Source: an uncultured Eubacteriales bacterium
Lineage (GTDB): Bacteria > Bacillota > Clostridia > Oscillospirales > Oscillospiraceae
Reading direction: 5' to 3'
NCBI GenBank assembly: GCA_902475855.1
Contig: CABSBF010000012.1
Span: forward strand, 1-51,913
DNA length: 51,913 nucleotides
Numbering within the stretch: position 1 is the first letter of the stretch; each line of letters opens with the position of its first letter. Made by a program: the position numbers and the translations under genes. Positions 8,831 to 17,655 of the stretch are shown here, piece after piece. Under the pieces are notes generated by a model. It saw only the letters and a list, made by a program, of their open reading frames with translations. It had not been told where the DNA came from and searched no databases.

Positions 8831-11413
8831 TGCGTGGTCTGTCAATGTCCGCAGCGGGCTGGACTGAATGGAGGCACGGCGAGCCTCCTCGTGCAGATTG
8901 CGGATGACTTCTGCGATCTTTTCATTGACCTGCTCCACCTGTGAGAGCAGCTCCGAGGCTGACATCCGCAGCACACCGCTGCGCAAGGCGGAAAGCTGGA
9001 TCAGGCCGTCAGAGGTTGCCACACGAACGGCGTAGTTTTTGCCGATCCTGCCGACAAGCGCTTCGATATACTGGTCGGCGCTCTCACCCTCCTGCGTATA
9101 GACAACACGGAGGTTGCGTTCCTTTGTGCGGGAACCCGTGCCGCCCTTGACGCGGTAGCTGTCGAAGACGACAACCAGCTCGCAGGGATGGTAGCCGCAG
9201 TAGTTGCTCAAAAGGTCGAGCAGCCGCTCCCGTGCGCCGGTCAGGTCGTTCTGCGCCTGCTCGCGCAGGCCGTCCCATGCGAAGATAATATTGTAGCCAT
9301 CGACGATCAGGTATTCCTGCTTCGGCGGCGGGAGGGTGATCTCCTCACTTTTTACCGCGGGGATGGGGCGGTAGAGTGTGCGCTTTTCCGGGCCGAACTC
9401 CCGCTCAATGATCTTTTGCAGCTCTTTTTCGTCAAGATCGAGATTGCGCGGGCGGAGCTGCGGCGGGGCAAGTTCGACCGGCTGCGGCTTTTTCAGGATG
9501 CTTTCCAGATGCATATACTCCGGGACTTTATCCCACGGTACCGGGAAGCCTGCGCCATGGGCGCAGAAAACGGAGTCCGGCGTGTTTTCCAGATCGGCGC
9601 GCGGGTCATAGTTTGCTGCGGCGATGACGGCCTCGGCATTGTGGCAGGGAGCGTAACCCTCAACTGTGCAGCGCAGACGTCCGCGTCCGCGCGTGTAGGC
9701 GGCAAGCTGGGAGGCGTAGCCCTGCATCTCGGAAACGGGAGCGCTGCCTGAAAGCTGCATTCCGTCCGGTACCTCCTCCGGCGAAGAAAAGCTGCCGGAC
9801 ATGGCGCGGATATCGTTGATCGCGCGGCCAATCTGTTCCGCAGGCACGGTCAGAGTGAAATGGTAATACGGCTCCAGCAGCACACTCTGCGCCTGCATCA
9901 ACCCCTGCCGGACGGCACGGTAGGTCGCCTGACGGAAATCGCCGCCCTCGGTGTGCTTGAGGTGAGCGCGTCCGGCTGCCAGGGTCAGTTTCATATCCGT
10001 AATGGGTGAACCGGTCAGAACACCCAGATGTGTTTTTTCTCTCAGATGCGTCAGAGTCAGGCGCTGCCAGTTGCGGTCTAGGACATTCTCGCTGCAAATG
10101 CTGTCAAAGACCAGTCCGCTGCCCTGCGGCAGCGGCTCAAGCAGCAGGTGTACCTCAGCGTAGTGGCGCAGCGGTTCAAAATGTCCCACACCCTCTACGG
10201 GCGCGGCAATGGTTTCCCGGTAGGAGATGCGGCCGGAGTCGATCGTGACCTCCCAGCCGAAGCGCTCGGCGATCAGACTGCGCAGGATTTCCAACTGTAC
10301 TTCGCCCATGAGCTGGAGCTGCAATTCATGCAGCCGCTCATTCCAGACGACATGAAGCTGCGGCTCTTCCTCCTCCAGTTCACGCAGGCGCACCAGCGCC
10401 GTGCGGACGTCACATTCCGGCGGTAAATTCAGCCGATAGGTCATAACGGGTGCCAGCAGCGGGGAAAAGGATTCCTGCTCCGCGCCGAGCACATCGCCGG
10501 CAGAGAGCTTCGTCAGCCCCGCGGCGGCGCAGACATCGCCTGCAAAAACCTCCTCGGCAGCCTGAAAGCCCGCACCGGAATACTGACGGAGCTGGGTGAC
10601 CTTTTCTGCCAGCGGTTCTCCGCCGACCGGGGTATAGGAAAGCACTGTCCGGATGCGAAGACTGCCGCCCGTGATTTTGAGCCAGGTCAGGCGCACACCC
10701 TGCGGGTCGTGCGTGACCTTATAGACACGCGCGGCAAGCTCCTTCGGATAGATCGGCTGCACAGTAAAGCGGCGCAGAGCAGAAAGAAACTCGTCCACGC
10801 CGGTCAAGTGCAGCGCCGCACCGAAAAAGCAGGGGAACAGCACCTGCCGCCGCACGAGAGAGGAAAGCGTTTCATCGCAAAGTACGCCACGCTCCAGATA
10901 CTCCGCAAGAGCGGCCTCATCGCAAAGTGCGACGGCCTCGGCATCCTCAGGAGAAAGACAGTGCTCGCTCAGAAGACGGGATGCTTGCGTGAGCAGCCGT
11001 GCACGATCCGCGCCGGGCAGATCCATCTTATTGAAAAACAGAAAGGTCGGCACGCCGTAGCGCCGCAGAAGCCGCCAGAGCGTTTCCGTGTGTGCCTGCA
11101 CGCCGTCCGTTCCGCTGATGACCAGTATGGCATAGTCGAGCACCTGCATGGCGCGCTCGGCCTCCGGCGAGAAGTCTACGTGGCCGGGCGTGTCGAGCAG
11201 TGTGATCCCGGTGTCGTCCAGAGAAAACCGCGCCTGCTTGGAGAAAATCGTGATGCCGCGGGCGCGCTCAAGCGAATAGTGGTCGAGAAAAGCGTCGCCG
11301 TGATCGACGCGCCCCAGCTTTCGCAGCGCCCCGGCACGATAGAGAAGCGCCTCGGAGAGCGTCGTCTTTCCGGCATCGACCTGCGCAAATATGCCGATAA
11401 CCAGATGCTTCAT
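8825..11413 (-). CDS. TetM/EF-G-like ribosomal GTPase fused to a C-terminal YacP/Rae1-like NYN nuclease domain
   Basis: 862 residues. Residues 1 to ~645 align with the ribosomal protection family (TetM/TetO/TetW) and EF-G: G1 AQVDAGKT (10-17), G2-region RGITI, G3 DTPGH, G4 NKMD, then EF-G-like domains II-V. After a linker, residues ~695-850 form an NYN/PIN-like domain of the YacP (Rae1) family: DGYN (705-708), FDS (D751), ESADQYIE (D780), ATSD (D802), the acidic set expected for metal-dependent RNA cleavage. B. subtilis Rae1 cuts mRNA in the ribosomal A site, so the fusion may deliver a nuclease to stalled ribosomes. Tetracycline protection cannot be inferred. The ATG at 11413 has GGAGG ten bases upstream. 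Confidence 0.88.
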   Translation of the reverse strand: MKHLVIGIFAQVDAGKTTLSEALLYRAGALRKLGRVDHGDAFLDHYSLERARGITIFSKQARFSLDDTGITLLDTPGHVDFSPEAERAMQVLDYAILVISGTDGVQAHTETLWRLLRRYGVPTFLFFNKMDLPGADRARLLTQASRLLSEHCLSPEDAEAVALCDEAALAEYLERGVLCDETLSSLVRRQVLFPCFFGAALHLTGVDEFLSALRRFTVQPIYPKELAARVYKVTHDPQGVRLTWLKITGGSLRIRTVLSYTPVGGEPLAEKVTQLRQYSGAGFQAAEEVFAGDVCAAAGLTKLSAGDVLGAEQESFSPLLAPVMTYRLNLPPECDVRTALVRLRELEEEEPQLHVVWNERLHELQLQLMGEVQLEILRSLIAERFGWEVTIDSGRISYRETIAAPVEGVGHFEPLRHYAEVHLLLEPLPQGSGLVFDSICSENVLDRNWQRLTLTHLREKTHLGVLTGSPITDMKLTLAAGRAHLKHTEGGDFRQATYRAVRQGLMQAQSVLLEPYYHFTLTVPAEQIGRAINDIRAMSGSFSSPEEVPDGMQLSGSAPVSEMQGYASQLAAYTRGRGRLRCTVEGYAPCHNAEAVIAAANYDPRADLENTPDSVFCAHGAGFPVPWDKVPEYMHLESILKKPQPVELAPPQLRPRNLDLDEKELQKIIEREFGPEKRTLYRPIPAVKSEEITLPPPKQEYLIVDGYNIIFAWDGLREQAQNDLTGARERLLDLLSNYCGYHPCELVVVFDSYRVKGGTGSRTKERNLRVVYTQEGESADQYIEALVGRIGKNYAVRVATSDGLIQLSALRSGVLRMSASELLSQVEQVNEKIAEVIRNLHEEARRASIQSSPLRTLTDHAK

Positions 11414-11433
11414 TGCTCCCGAGCCTCCGTGGT

Positions 11434-11462
11434 ATTGTACATAAGAAGCCTCCTTGTATCAA
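11434..11462 (-). promoter_or_regulatory. Sigma-A-type promoter for the GTPase-nuclease gene
   Basis: On the minus strand TTGATA (11462-11457), a 17-base spacer and TACAAT (11439-11434). It leaves a short leader containing the GGAGG of the gene. The spacer and -10 also overlap a ten-codon mini-ORF (see findings). Confidence 0.6.
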
Positions 11463-11470
11463 CGAGATAC

Positions 11471-11499
11471 TTGAAAGTTGCAAAAGAATCAGATATACT
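11471..11499 (+). promoter_or_regulatory. Sigma-A-type promoter for the TIGR00300-family gene
   Basis: TTGAAA (11471-11476), 17-base spacer, TATACT (11494-11499). It is divergent from the promoter of the GTPase gene; the two -35 elements lie only eight bases apart. Confidence 0.6.
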
Positions 11500-11532
11500 G
11501 TAAAAAAAGAATTCATGAGGGGAGTTATAACT

Positions 11533-12618
11533 ATGTTTGAACTGCGTCCTTATTTCGCACCCGATTTTTCCGAGCCTCGCTTCCTGAACGCGCCGGAGGC
11601 GAACTGTGTCCCCGCGCCCAAGGACGGCGTTGCGCCGGAGGGCTACCATGCCATGAGCATTTTCCCGGAATACTTCAAGCTGGATGGGGAATGGCGCATG
11701 GCGGAGGAGAGCCGCATGGACTGCGTGGCGGTTTATGAGGCGGGGAAGGTCATTGTCCGGGAGTTCCGTCTGCTGAAGCAGGGGGATCTGGTGGTGACCG
11801 GACGGACGGAGGATGCCTCACAGGGTATCTACGTTCATGCAGACGGCTTCCGGGAGGAGGCTGCACAGAAGGAAACCTTCGCCTTCCGCCAGAACCGTTC
11901 CCGCGAAACGGCTTTTTCCAGAGACTATGACGAGCTTTACGATCTGCTGCGCTATGAGCGCGACCACGGCAAGATCGTCTGGGTTATGGGGCCGGCTTTT
12001 GCCTTTGACCATGACGCGCGCGCGGCAATGTCCAAGCTGATCGAAAACGGCTATGTCCACGCCGTCCTTGCGGGCAATGCGCTCGCAACGCATGACCTGG
12101 AGGGCGCCTATCTGCATACTGCGCTGGGGCAGGACATCTATACGCAGAAATCCGTGCCGAACGGACATTACAACCATCTTGATACGATCAACCGCGTGCG
12201 TTACCACGGCAGCATCCGCGCTTTTATTGAAAACGAGCACATCGACAACGGCATCATCTACAGTTGCGAAAAGTGCGGCGTGCCCTATGTTCTCGGCGGC
12301 TCCATCCGCGACGATGGCCCGCTGCCTCCCGTGTACGGCGATGTGTATGCGGCGCAGGACGCCATGCGCAACCAGATCCGCGGCGCAACGACGGTCATCA
12401 GCATGGCGACCATGCTGCACACTATTGCCACGGGCAATATGACCCCTTCGTTCCGTGTGCTGCCCGACGGCACGGTACGTCAGGTGTATTTCTACTGCGT
12501 GGACGTTTCGGAATTTGTTGTCAACAAGCTGGCAGACCGCGGCAGCCTTTCTGCCCGCGGGATCGTGACTAATGTGCAGGATTTCGTAGTTAATCTGCAA
12601 AAGGGCCTGGGACTATAA
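11533..12618 (+). CDS. TIGR00300 / LOR-SDH family protein, archaeal-type ornithine cyclodeaminase-like
   Basis: 361 residues from the ATG at 11533, with GAGGGGAG about eight bases upstream; the longer frame starting at 11413 has no ribosome site. The C-terminal ~220 residues carry the family signatures: VWVMGPAFAFD, LAGNALATHDLE, GHYNHLDTIN, EKCGVPYVLGGSIRDDGPLP, ATMLHTIATGNMTPS. This region is shared with archaeal proteins and with the C-terminal half of cyanobacterial AgrE/ArgZ, where it converts ornithine to proline and ammonia. The N-terminal part is the LOR/SDH conserved region. Ornithine cyclodeaminase activity is an inference from family; the substrate here is not proven. It has its own promoter and a terminator-like hairpin downstream, so it is monocistronic. 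Confidence 0.78.
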   Translation: MFELRPYFAPDFSEPRFLNAPEANCVPAPKDGVAPEGYHAMSIFPEYFKLDGEWRMAEESRMDCVAVYEAGKVIVREFRLLKQGDLVVTGRTEDASQGIYVHADGFREEAAQKETFAFRQNRSRETAFSRDYDELYDLLRYERDHGKIVWVMGPAFAFDHDARAAMSKLIENGYVHAVLAGNALATHDLEGAYLHTALGQDIYTQKSVPNGHYNHLDTINRVRYHGSIRAFIENEHIDNGIIYSCEKCGVPYVLGGSIRDDGPLPPVYGDVYAAQDAMRNQIRGATTVISMATMLHTIATGNMTPSFRVLPDGTVRQVYFYCVDVSEFVVNKLADRGSLSARGIVTNVQDFVVNLQKGLGL

Positions 12619-12632
12619 CCAGAAATATAATG

Positions 12633-12668
12633 ACGCCGGGGACGGCAGGAGCCGCGCCCCGGCGTGTT
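12633..12668. terminator. Terminator-like hairpin between convergent genes
   Basis: Arms ACGCCGGGG (12633-12641) and CCCCGGCGT (12657-12665), with an inner CGGC/GCCG stem and a short GTTTC tail. The tail is weak on both sides, so this is a moderate call as the shared terminator of the TIGR00300-family gene and gerW. Confidence 0.55.
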
Positions 12669-12671
12669 TCA

Positions 12672-13046
12672 TCAGGCTTTTTTCTTGGATTTTCGTTCCA
12701 GCTTTGTGGCAGAAAGCTTTGCTGCCAGAGGTTTGAGAGAGTCGATCAGATTGCCTCCTGCGGCCTCCTGCGGCACGCGGAGGATCTGTACCTTCCCATC
12801 GCAGACGGCGAGGAAGGAGAGCGGTGTTTTTGTGACCTTTGCGCCGGCACCGGCCAGAAGCGCATCGTCTTTCTGCTTTGCGGGAAGATCGGAGCCGCCG
12901 CCTGCAAAGCCGCAGTTCACTGCGGAGATCGGAACGACGGTCACGTCTCCGATCACAATGGGCTCACCGGCCACGGACTGCGCACCGGCGATGGCCTGCG
13001 CCCTGTCTGCGGTAAATTCCAGAACTTTCAAGATGTTTTCTGTCAT
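12672..13046 (-). CDS. gerW: GerW (YtfJ) family sporulation/germination protein
   Basis: 124 residues. The start at 13046 follows AGGAGG by ten bases and overlaps the upstream stop as ATGA; a longer in-frame start is embedded in the neighbour and is less likely. Family pattern seen: early AxxxxGEPIVIGDVTVVPIS, then VNCGFAGGGSD, a PLSFLAV segment and a Lys-rich C-terminus. In B. subtilis YtfJ/GerW is a spore protein needed for normal germination. It is paired here, as there, with a DUF2953 protein (YtfI), which supports the call and marks the host as an endospore former or its descendant. Confidence 0.88.
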   Translation of the reverse strand: MTENILKVLEFTADRAQAIAGAQSVAGEPIVIGDVTVVPISAVNCGFAGGGSDLPAKQKDDALLAGAGAKVTKTPLSFLAVCDGKVQILRVPQEAAGGNLIDSLKPLAAKLSATKLERKSKKKA

Positions 13047-13669
13047 GTGTTTCGTCCCTCCTGAGATTCTTTGGCCAGCGTCCGCCTTACATTCTCCCGG
13101 ACCACATGGATCAGGGCACAGAGAATGGGCCAAAGACGAATGTTGAACTGGCCGTGAAACTCGACTAATGTTGTTTCTGCGTCAAAATCGCAGCGCACAT
13201 CGACGCTGCGGCTGCGGAAGCGGAACGCACTGTCCAGCAGTCCGACAAGCGGATAGACGGCGGAGCAGACAAGCCCGTAGCCATAGGCGGCGTCCGCGGC
13301 ATCTTCTTCTCCGACGACAATGCGGAGCCGAAACTGCCGGAACACGCCGCGCTTCAAGAGCCACCAGGCGCGGTTCAGGAGCATTTTGAGGACGCTCAGG
13401 AGCTCATTCAGTGTTGTGCTGACGCCTTTGGCGTCGATCGCGTGCTTTGCATTAGCGACGCTGCCGATGTCGCGCAGACCAAGAATAGAGAACACCTGCT
13501 GCATCAGCTTTTCGTTTGGCTCGTCACTCGCCCGGAAGGTGAAGAAGAGATACTTGACATAGATGTCCAGTCTGCCGTCCGGCAGGTAGACCAGAAAAAT
13601 TCGCAGCTTCAGTGAAAGCAGCAGCGCAATGAGCGCGAGAATTCCGAGAATGATCCAAAGCGCGATCAA
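13043..13669 (-). CDS. DUF2953 membrane-anchored protein (YtfI-like)
   Basis: 208 residues with one N-terminal membrane helix (IALWIILGILALIALLLSL) and a mixed soluble domain ending in FDAETTLVEFHGQFNIRLW, typical of DUF2953. Start choice: the GTG at 13678 touches GGAGG (minus strand 13682-13678), too close to be used, whereas the in-frame TTG at 13669-13667 has eight bases of spacing; I take the TTG. It is the first gene of the ytfI-ytfJ(gerW) pair, overlapping gerW by four bases. Function is unknown; its conservation beside gerW in spore formers suggests a role in sporulation. Confidence 0.82.
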   Translation of the reverse strand: MIALWIILGILALIALLLSLKLRIFLVYLPDGRLDIYVKYLFFTFRASDEPNEKLMQQVFSILGLRDIGSVANAKHAIDAKGVSTTLNELLSVLKMLLNRAWWLLKRGVFRQFRLRIVVGEEDAADAAYGYGLVCSAVYPLVGLLDSAFRFRSRSVDVRCDFDAETTLVEFHGQFNIRLWPILCALIHVVRENVRRTLAKESQEGRNT

Positions 13670-13768
13670 GGGCAGCACCTCCGTTCTGCGCTTTTATTCT
13701 TCTATTATAATGCAGAAATGCCGGTTTTACAATGCCCTGTTTCGCAAAATGAAGGGAGCAATTTCAAA

Positions 13769-13978
13769 ATGGAGAAAATTCTGAGCGGCTATTGCCGCAC
13801 CTGCGACGCTTCACGCATGGTTCTTGTGGATTCCGAGGAGCAGGAAGTGGACTGCGAATATCCCGCCTGCGCCCATGCAGACGTCTGCCAGATTGCCGCG
13901 CAGATCCGCGCGTTTCTGGAGGAAAGTACATCTGTCCGCCAGAATCCGTCCGAAAGCGGGGAAAATCAGAAAAAATAG
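13769..13978 (+). CDS. Small cysteine-rich protein of unknown function
   Basis: 69 residues from the ATG at 13769, which has AAGGGAG about ten bases upstream; a longer frame from 13718 lacks a ribosome site. Cysteines are C9, C12, C29, C34 and C40 with H36 (YCRTC ... DCEYPACAHADVC), a spacing compatible with a small zinc or metal site. The C-terminus is polar and low in complexity. It lies between ytfI and the str-operon promoter. I do not recognise a named family. The coding call rests on the cysteine pattern, the ribosome site and good codon use. Confidence 0.6.
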   Translation: MEKILSGYCRTCDASRMVLVDSEEQEVDCEYPACAHADVCQIAAQIRAFLEESTSVRQNPSESGENQKK

Positions 13979-14009
13979 AAAAATTTTTCGTCAAAACGGT
14001 GAAAAATCA

Positions 14010-14038
14010 TTGACACTTTTCGTGGATTCTGCTATAAT
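14010..14038 (+). promoter_or_regulatory. Consensus sigma-A promoter of the str operon
   Basis: Perfect TTGACA (14010-14015), 17-base spacer, perfect TATAAT (14033-14038). It drives the rplGB-rpsL-rpsG-fusA operon and is the best match to consensus in the window, as expected for ribosomal protein genes. Confidence 0.92.
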
Positions 14039-14088
14039 TCATCTTTGTGTGAGCGCATAATTCGGGCAAAGCGGAGGTGTCAGAAACC

Positions 14089-14328
14089 TTGCTCGATGAA
14101 TTAAAGAATGCCCGGCGGGTCGTGGGAGTCAAACAAATCCGCAAACTCCTTCCAACCGGGCAGATCAGAAAGGTGTTTCTCGCGCAGAACGCAGACCCTG
14201 TGCTGACAGAGCCGCTTGCGGCGCTGTGCGGAAGATATGAGGTCGAGGTCGAAGCCGTGCAGACCATGCGTCTGCTGGGGGATGCCTGCGAGATCTCCGT
14301 GGAGGCGGCTGCGGCCGCGCTCCTGTAA
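14089..14328 (+). CDS. rplGB: L7Ae/L30e-family ribosomal protein (YbxF/RplGB-like)
   Basis: 79 residues, K-turn RNA-binding fold. B. subtilis YbxF (82 residues) occupies the same place upstream of rpsL, and the pattern G.KQ..K.L..G....V..A.NADP...EPL....V.....MR.LG.AC.I.V.AAAAAL matches it. Start: the GTG at 14077 overlaps GGAGG (14073-14077), so the TTG at 14089, eleven bases after it, is the likely start. It is the first gene of the str operon and would be a ribosome-associated K-turn binder. Confidence 0.88.
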   Translation: MLDELKNARRVVGVKQIRKLLPTGQIRKVFLAQNADPVLTEPLAALCGRYEVEVEAVQTMRLLGDACEISVEAAAAALL

Positions 14329-14415
14329 GATTGGTTATCCTTCGGAATATTTTTCACGATTCTGGGATAATATAAAAGCTGGAAAACAGCAGAAATTTTA
14401 AGAAAGGAGAACCAC

Positions 14416-14838
14416 ATGCCTACTTTTAATCAGTTGGTCAGAAAGGGCAGAGAACAGGTTACCTACAAGTCCACCGCTCCTGCACTGCAAAAAGGTCTTA
14501 ACACTCTGAAGAACCGTGCTACCGATTTTTCTTCTCCCCAGAAGAGAGGCGTCTGCACCGCAGTCAGAACCACGACCCCGAAGAAGCCGAACTCCGCTCT
14601 GCGTAAAATCGCCCGTGTTCGTCTGACGAATGGCTACGAGGTTTCCGCCTACATCCCCGGTGTCGGCCACAACCTGCAGGAGCACTCCGTCGTTCTGATT
14701 CGCGGCGGCCGTGTCAAGGACCTTCCCGGTGTCCGTTATCACATTATTCGTGGTACGCTGGATACGCAGGGTGTTCAGGGTCGTATGCAGGCTCGTTCCA
14801 AGTACGGTCAGAAGCGCCCGAAGGCCAAGAAGAAGTAA
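14416..14838 (+). CDS. rpsL: 30S ribosomal protein S12
   Basis: 140 residues, with the universally conserved decoding-site protein sequence throughout: MPTFNQLVRKGRE at the N-terminus, TTTPKKPNSALRK and VKDLPGVRYH. The lysines where streptomycin-resistance changes occur (in TPKKPNS and just before DLPGV) are wild type. The ATG at 14416 follows AAAGGAG. A structured 151-base gap separates it from rpsG. Confidence 0.99.
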   Translation: MPTFNQLVRKGREQVTYKSTAPALQKGLNTLKNRATDFSSPQKRGVCTAVRTTTPKKPNSALRKIARVRLTNGYEVSAYIPGVGHNLQEHSVVLIRGGRVKDLPGVRYHIIRGTLDTQGVQGRMQARSKYGQKRPKAKKK

Positions 14839-14850
14839 TCAAGCATTCCA

Positions 14851-14949
14851 ACGCCTTATTGCAAGGCACCGCCTTGCCATGCGTTTTTTATATAATATTC
14901 ATTATGTGGGAAACTCTTGGCAGGCACCAACGGTAGGATGAGCCTACCG
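14851..14949 (+). promoter_or_regulatory. Structured rpsL-rpsG intercistronic region
   Basis: Three hairpins precede rpsG. The first is GCAAGGC-acc-GCCTTGC (14861-14877), enclosed by ACGC/GCGT (14851-14854 with 14881-14884) and followed by a T6 run. The second is TTGG/CCAA (14917-14930). The third is a perfect CGGTAGG-atgag-CCTACCG (14931-14949). The first looks like a leaky terminator inside the operon; the latter two lie 40-70 bases before the rpsG start. S7 autoregulates through the equivalent gap in E. coli, so this is a candidate S7-responsive element (inference). Confidence 0.5.
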
Positions 14950-14989
14950 AAGTACCTATGAAATCATTCTTATGAAGGAGGGAAGCAAA

Positions 14990-15460
14990 GTGCCCAGAAG
15001 AGGTAATGTTCCCAAGAGAGAGGTCCTTCCGGATCCTATCTACAAATCCACTCTGGTGACCAAGCTCGTAAACAGCGTTATGCTGGACGGCAAGAAGGGC
15101 GTAGCCCAGAGAGTCGTCTATGAAGCATTTGAGATCGTCGAAAGCAAGACCGGCAAGAATGGTCTGGACGCTTTCCAGCAGGCGATGGAAAACATCATGC
15201 CGTCCCTGGAAATCAAGTCCCGCCGTGTCGGCGGCGCTACCTATCAGGTTCCGCTGGAGGTTCGCCCCGAACGTCGCCAGACCCTCGGCCTGCGCTGGCT
15301 GACGGCCTATTCCCGCAAGCGCAGCGAAAAGACGATGAAAGAGCGCCTCGCAGGCGAGATCATCGACGCTTGCAACAACACCGGCGCCTCTGTGAAGAAG
15401 CGCGAAGATACCCACAAGATGGCAGAAGCAAACAAGGCATTCTCCCATTTCCGCTGGTAA
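14990..15460 (+). CDS. rpsG: 30S ribosomal protein S7
   Basis: 156 residues. The GTG at 14990 has GAAGGAGGG upstream; an ATG at 14972 would add six unconserved residues and overlap the ribosome site. The mature start MPRRGNV.KREVLPDPIY, the segment RRVGGATYQVPLEVRP, and the C-terminal KREDTHKMAEANKAFSHFRW are classic S7. It nucleates 30S head assembly. Fifteen bases separate it from fusA. Confidence 0.98.
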   Translation: MPRRGNVPKREVLPDPIYKSTLVTKLVNSVMLDGKKGVAQRVVYEAFEIVESKTGKNGLDAFQQAMENIMPSLEIKSRRVGGATYQVPLEVRPERRQTLGLRWLTAYSRKRSEKTMKERLAGEIIDACNNTGASVKKREDTHKMAEANKAFSHFRW

Positions 15461-15475
15461 CAAAGGAGTTACTCA

Positions 15476-17554
<2,079 letters not shown>

Positions 17555-17564
17555 GAAAAAATGC

Positions 17565-17593
17565 TTGCCATTATTCACTTTTTAGTGTATAGT
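17565..17593 (+). promoter_or_regulatory. Promoter for tuf
   Basis: TTGCCA (17565-17570), 17-base spacer, TATAGT (17588-17593). It lies just after the fusA stop, so tuf can be transcribed separately from the str operon, in line with the high demand for EF-Tu. Confidence 0.7.
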
Positions 17594-17655
17594 GTAGGTA
17601 AGCGCAATCTGTGAACAATTTTACCATTTATAAATCAAACAGGAGGATTTTTTCA

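Noticed and set aside
8825..11413. Calling this gene a tetracycline-resistance determinant
   Set aside because: It is TetM-like, but the family also has housekeeping and uncharacterised members, and the nuclease fusion points elsewhere; resistance cannot be read from sequence.
14416..14838. Streptomycin-resistance mutation in rpsL
   Set aside because: The lysines in TPKKPNS and before DLPGV are wild type.
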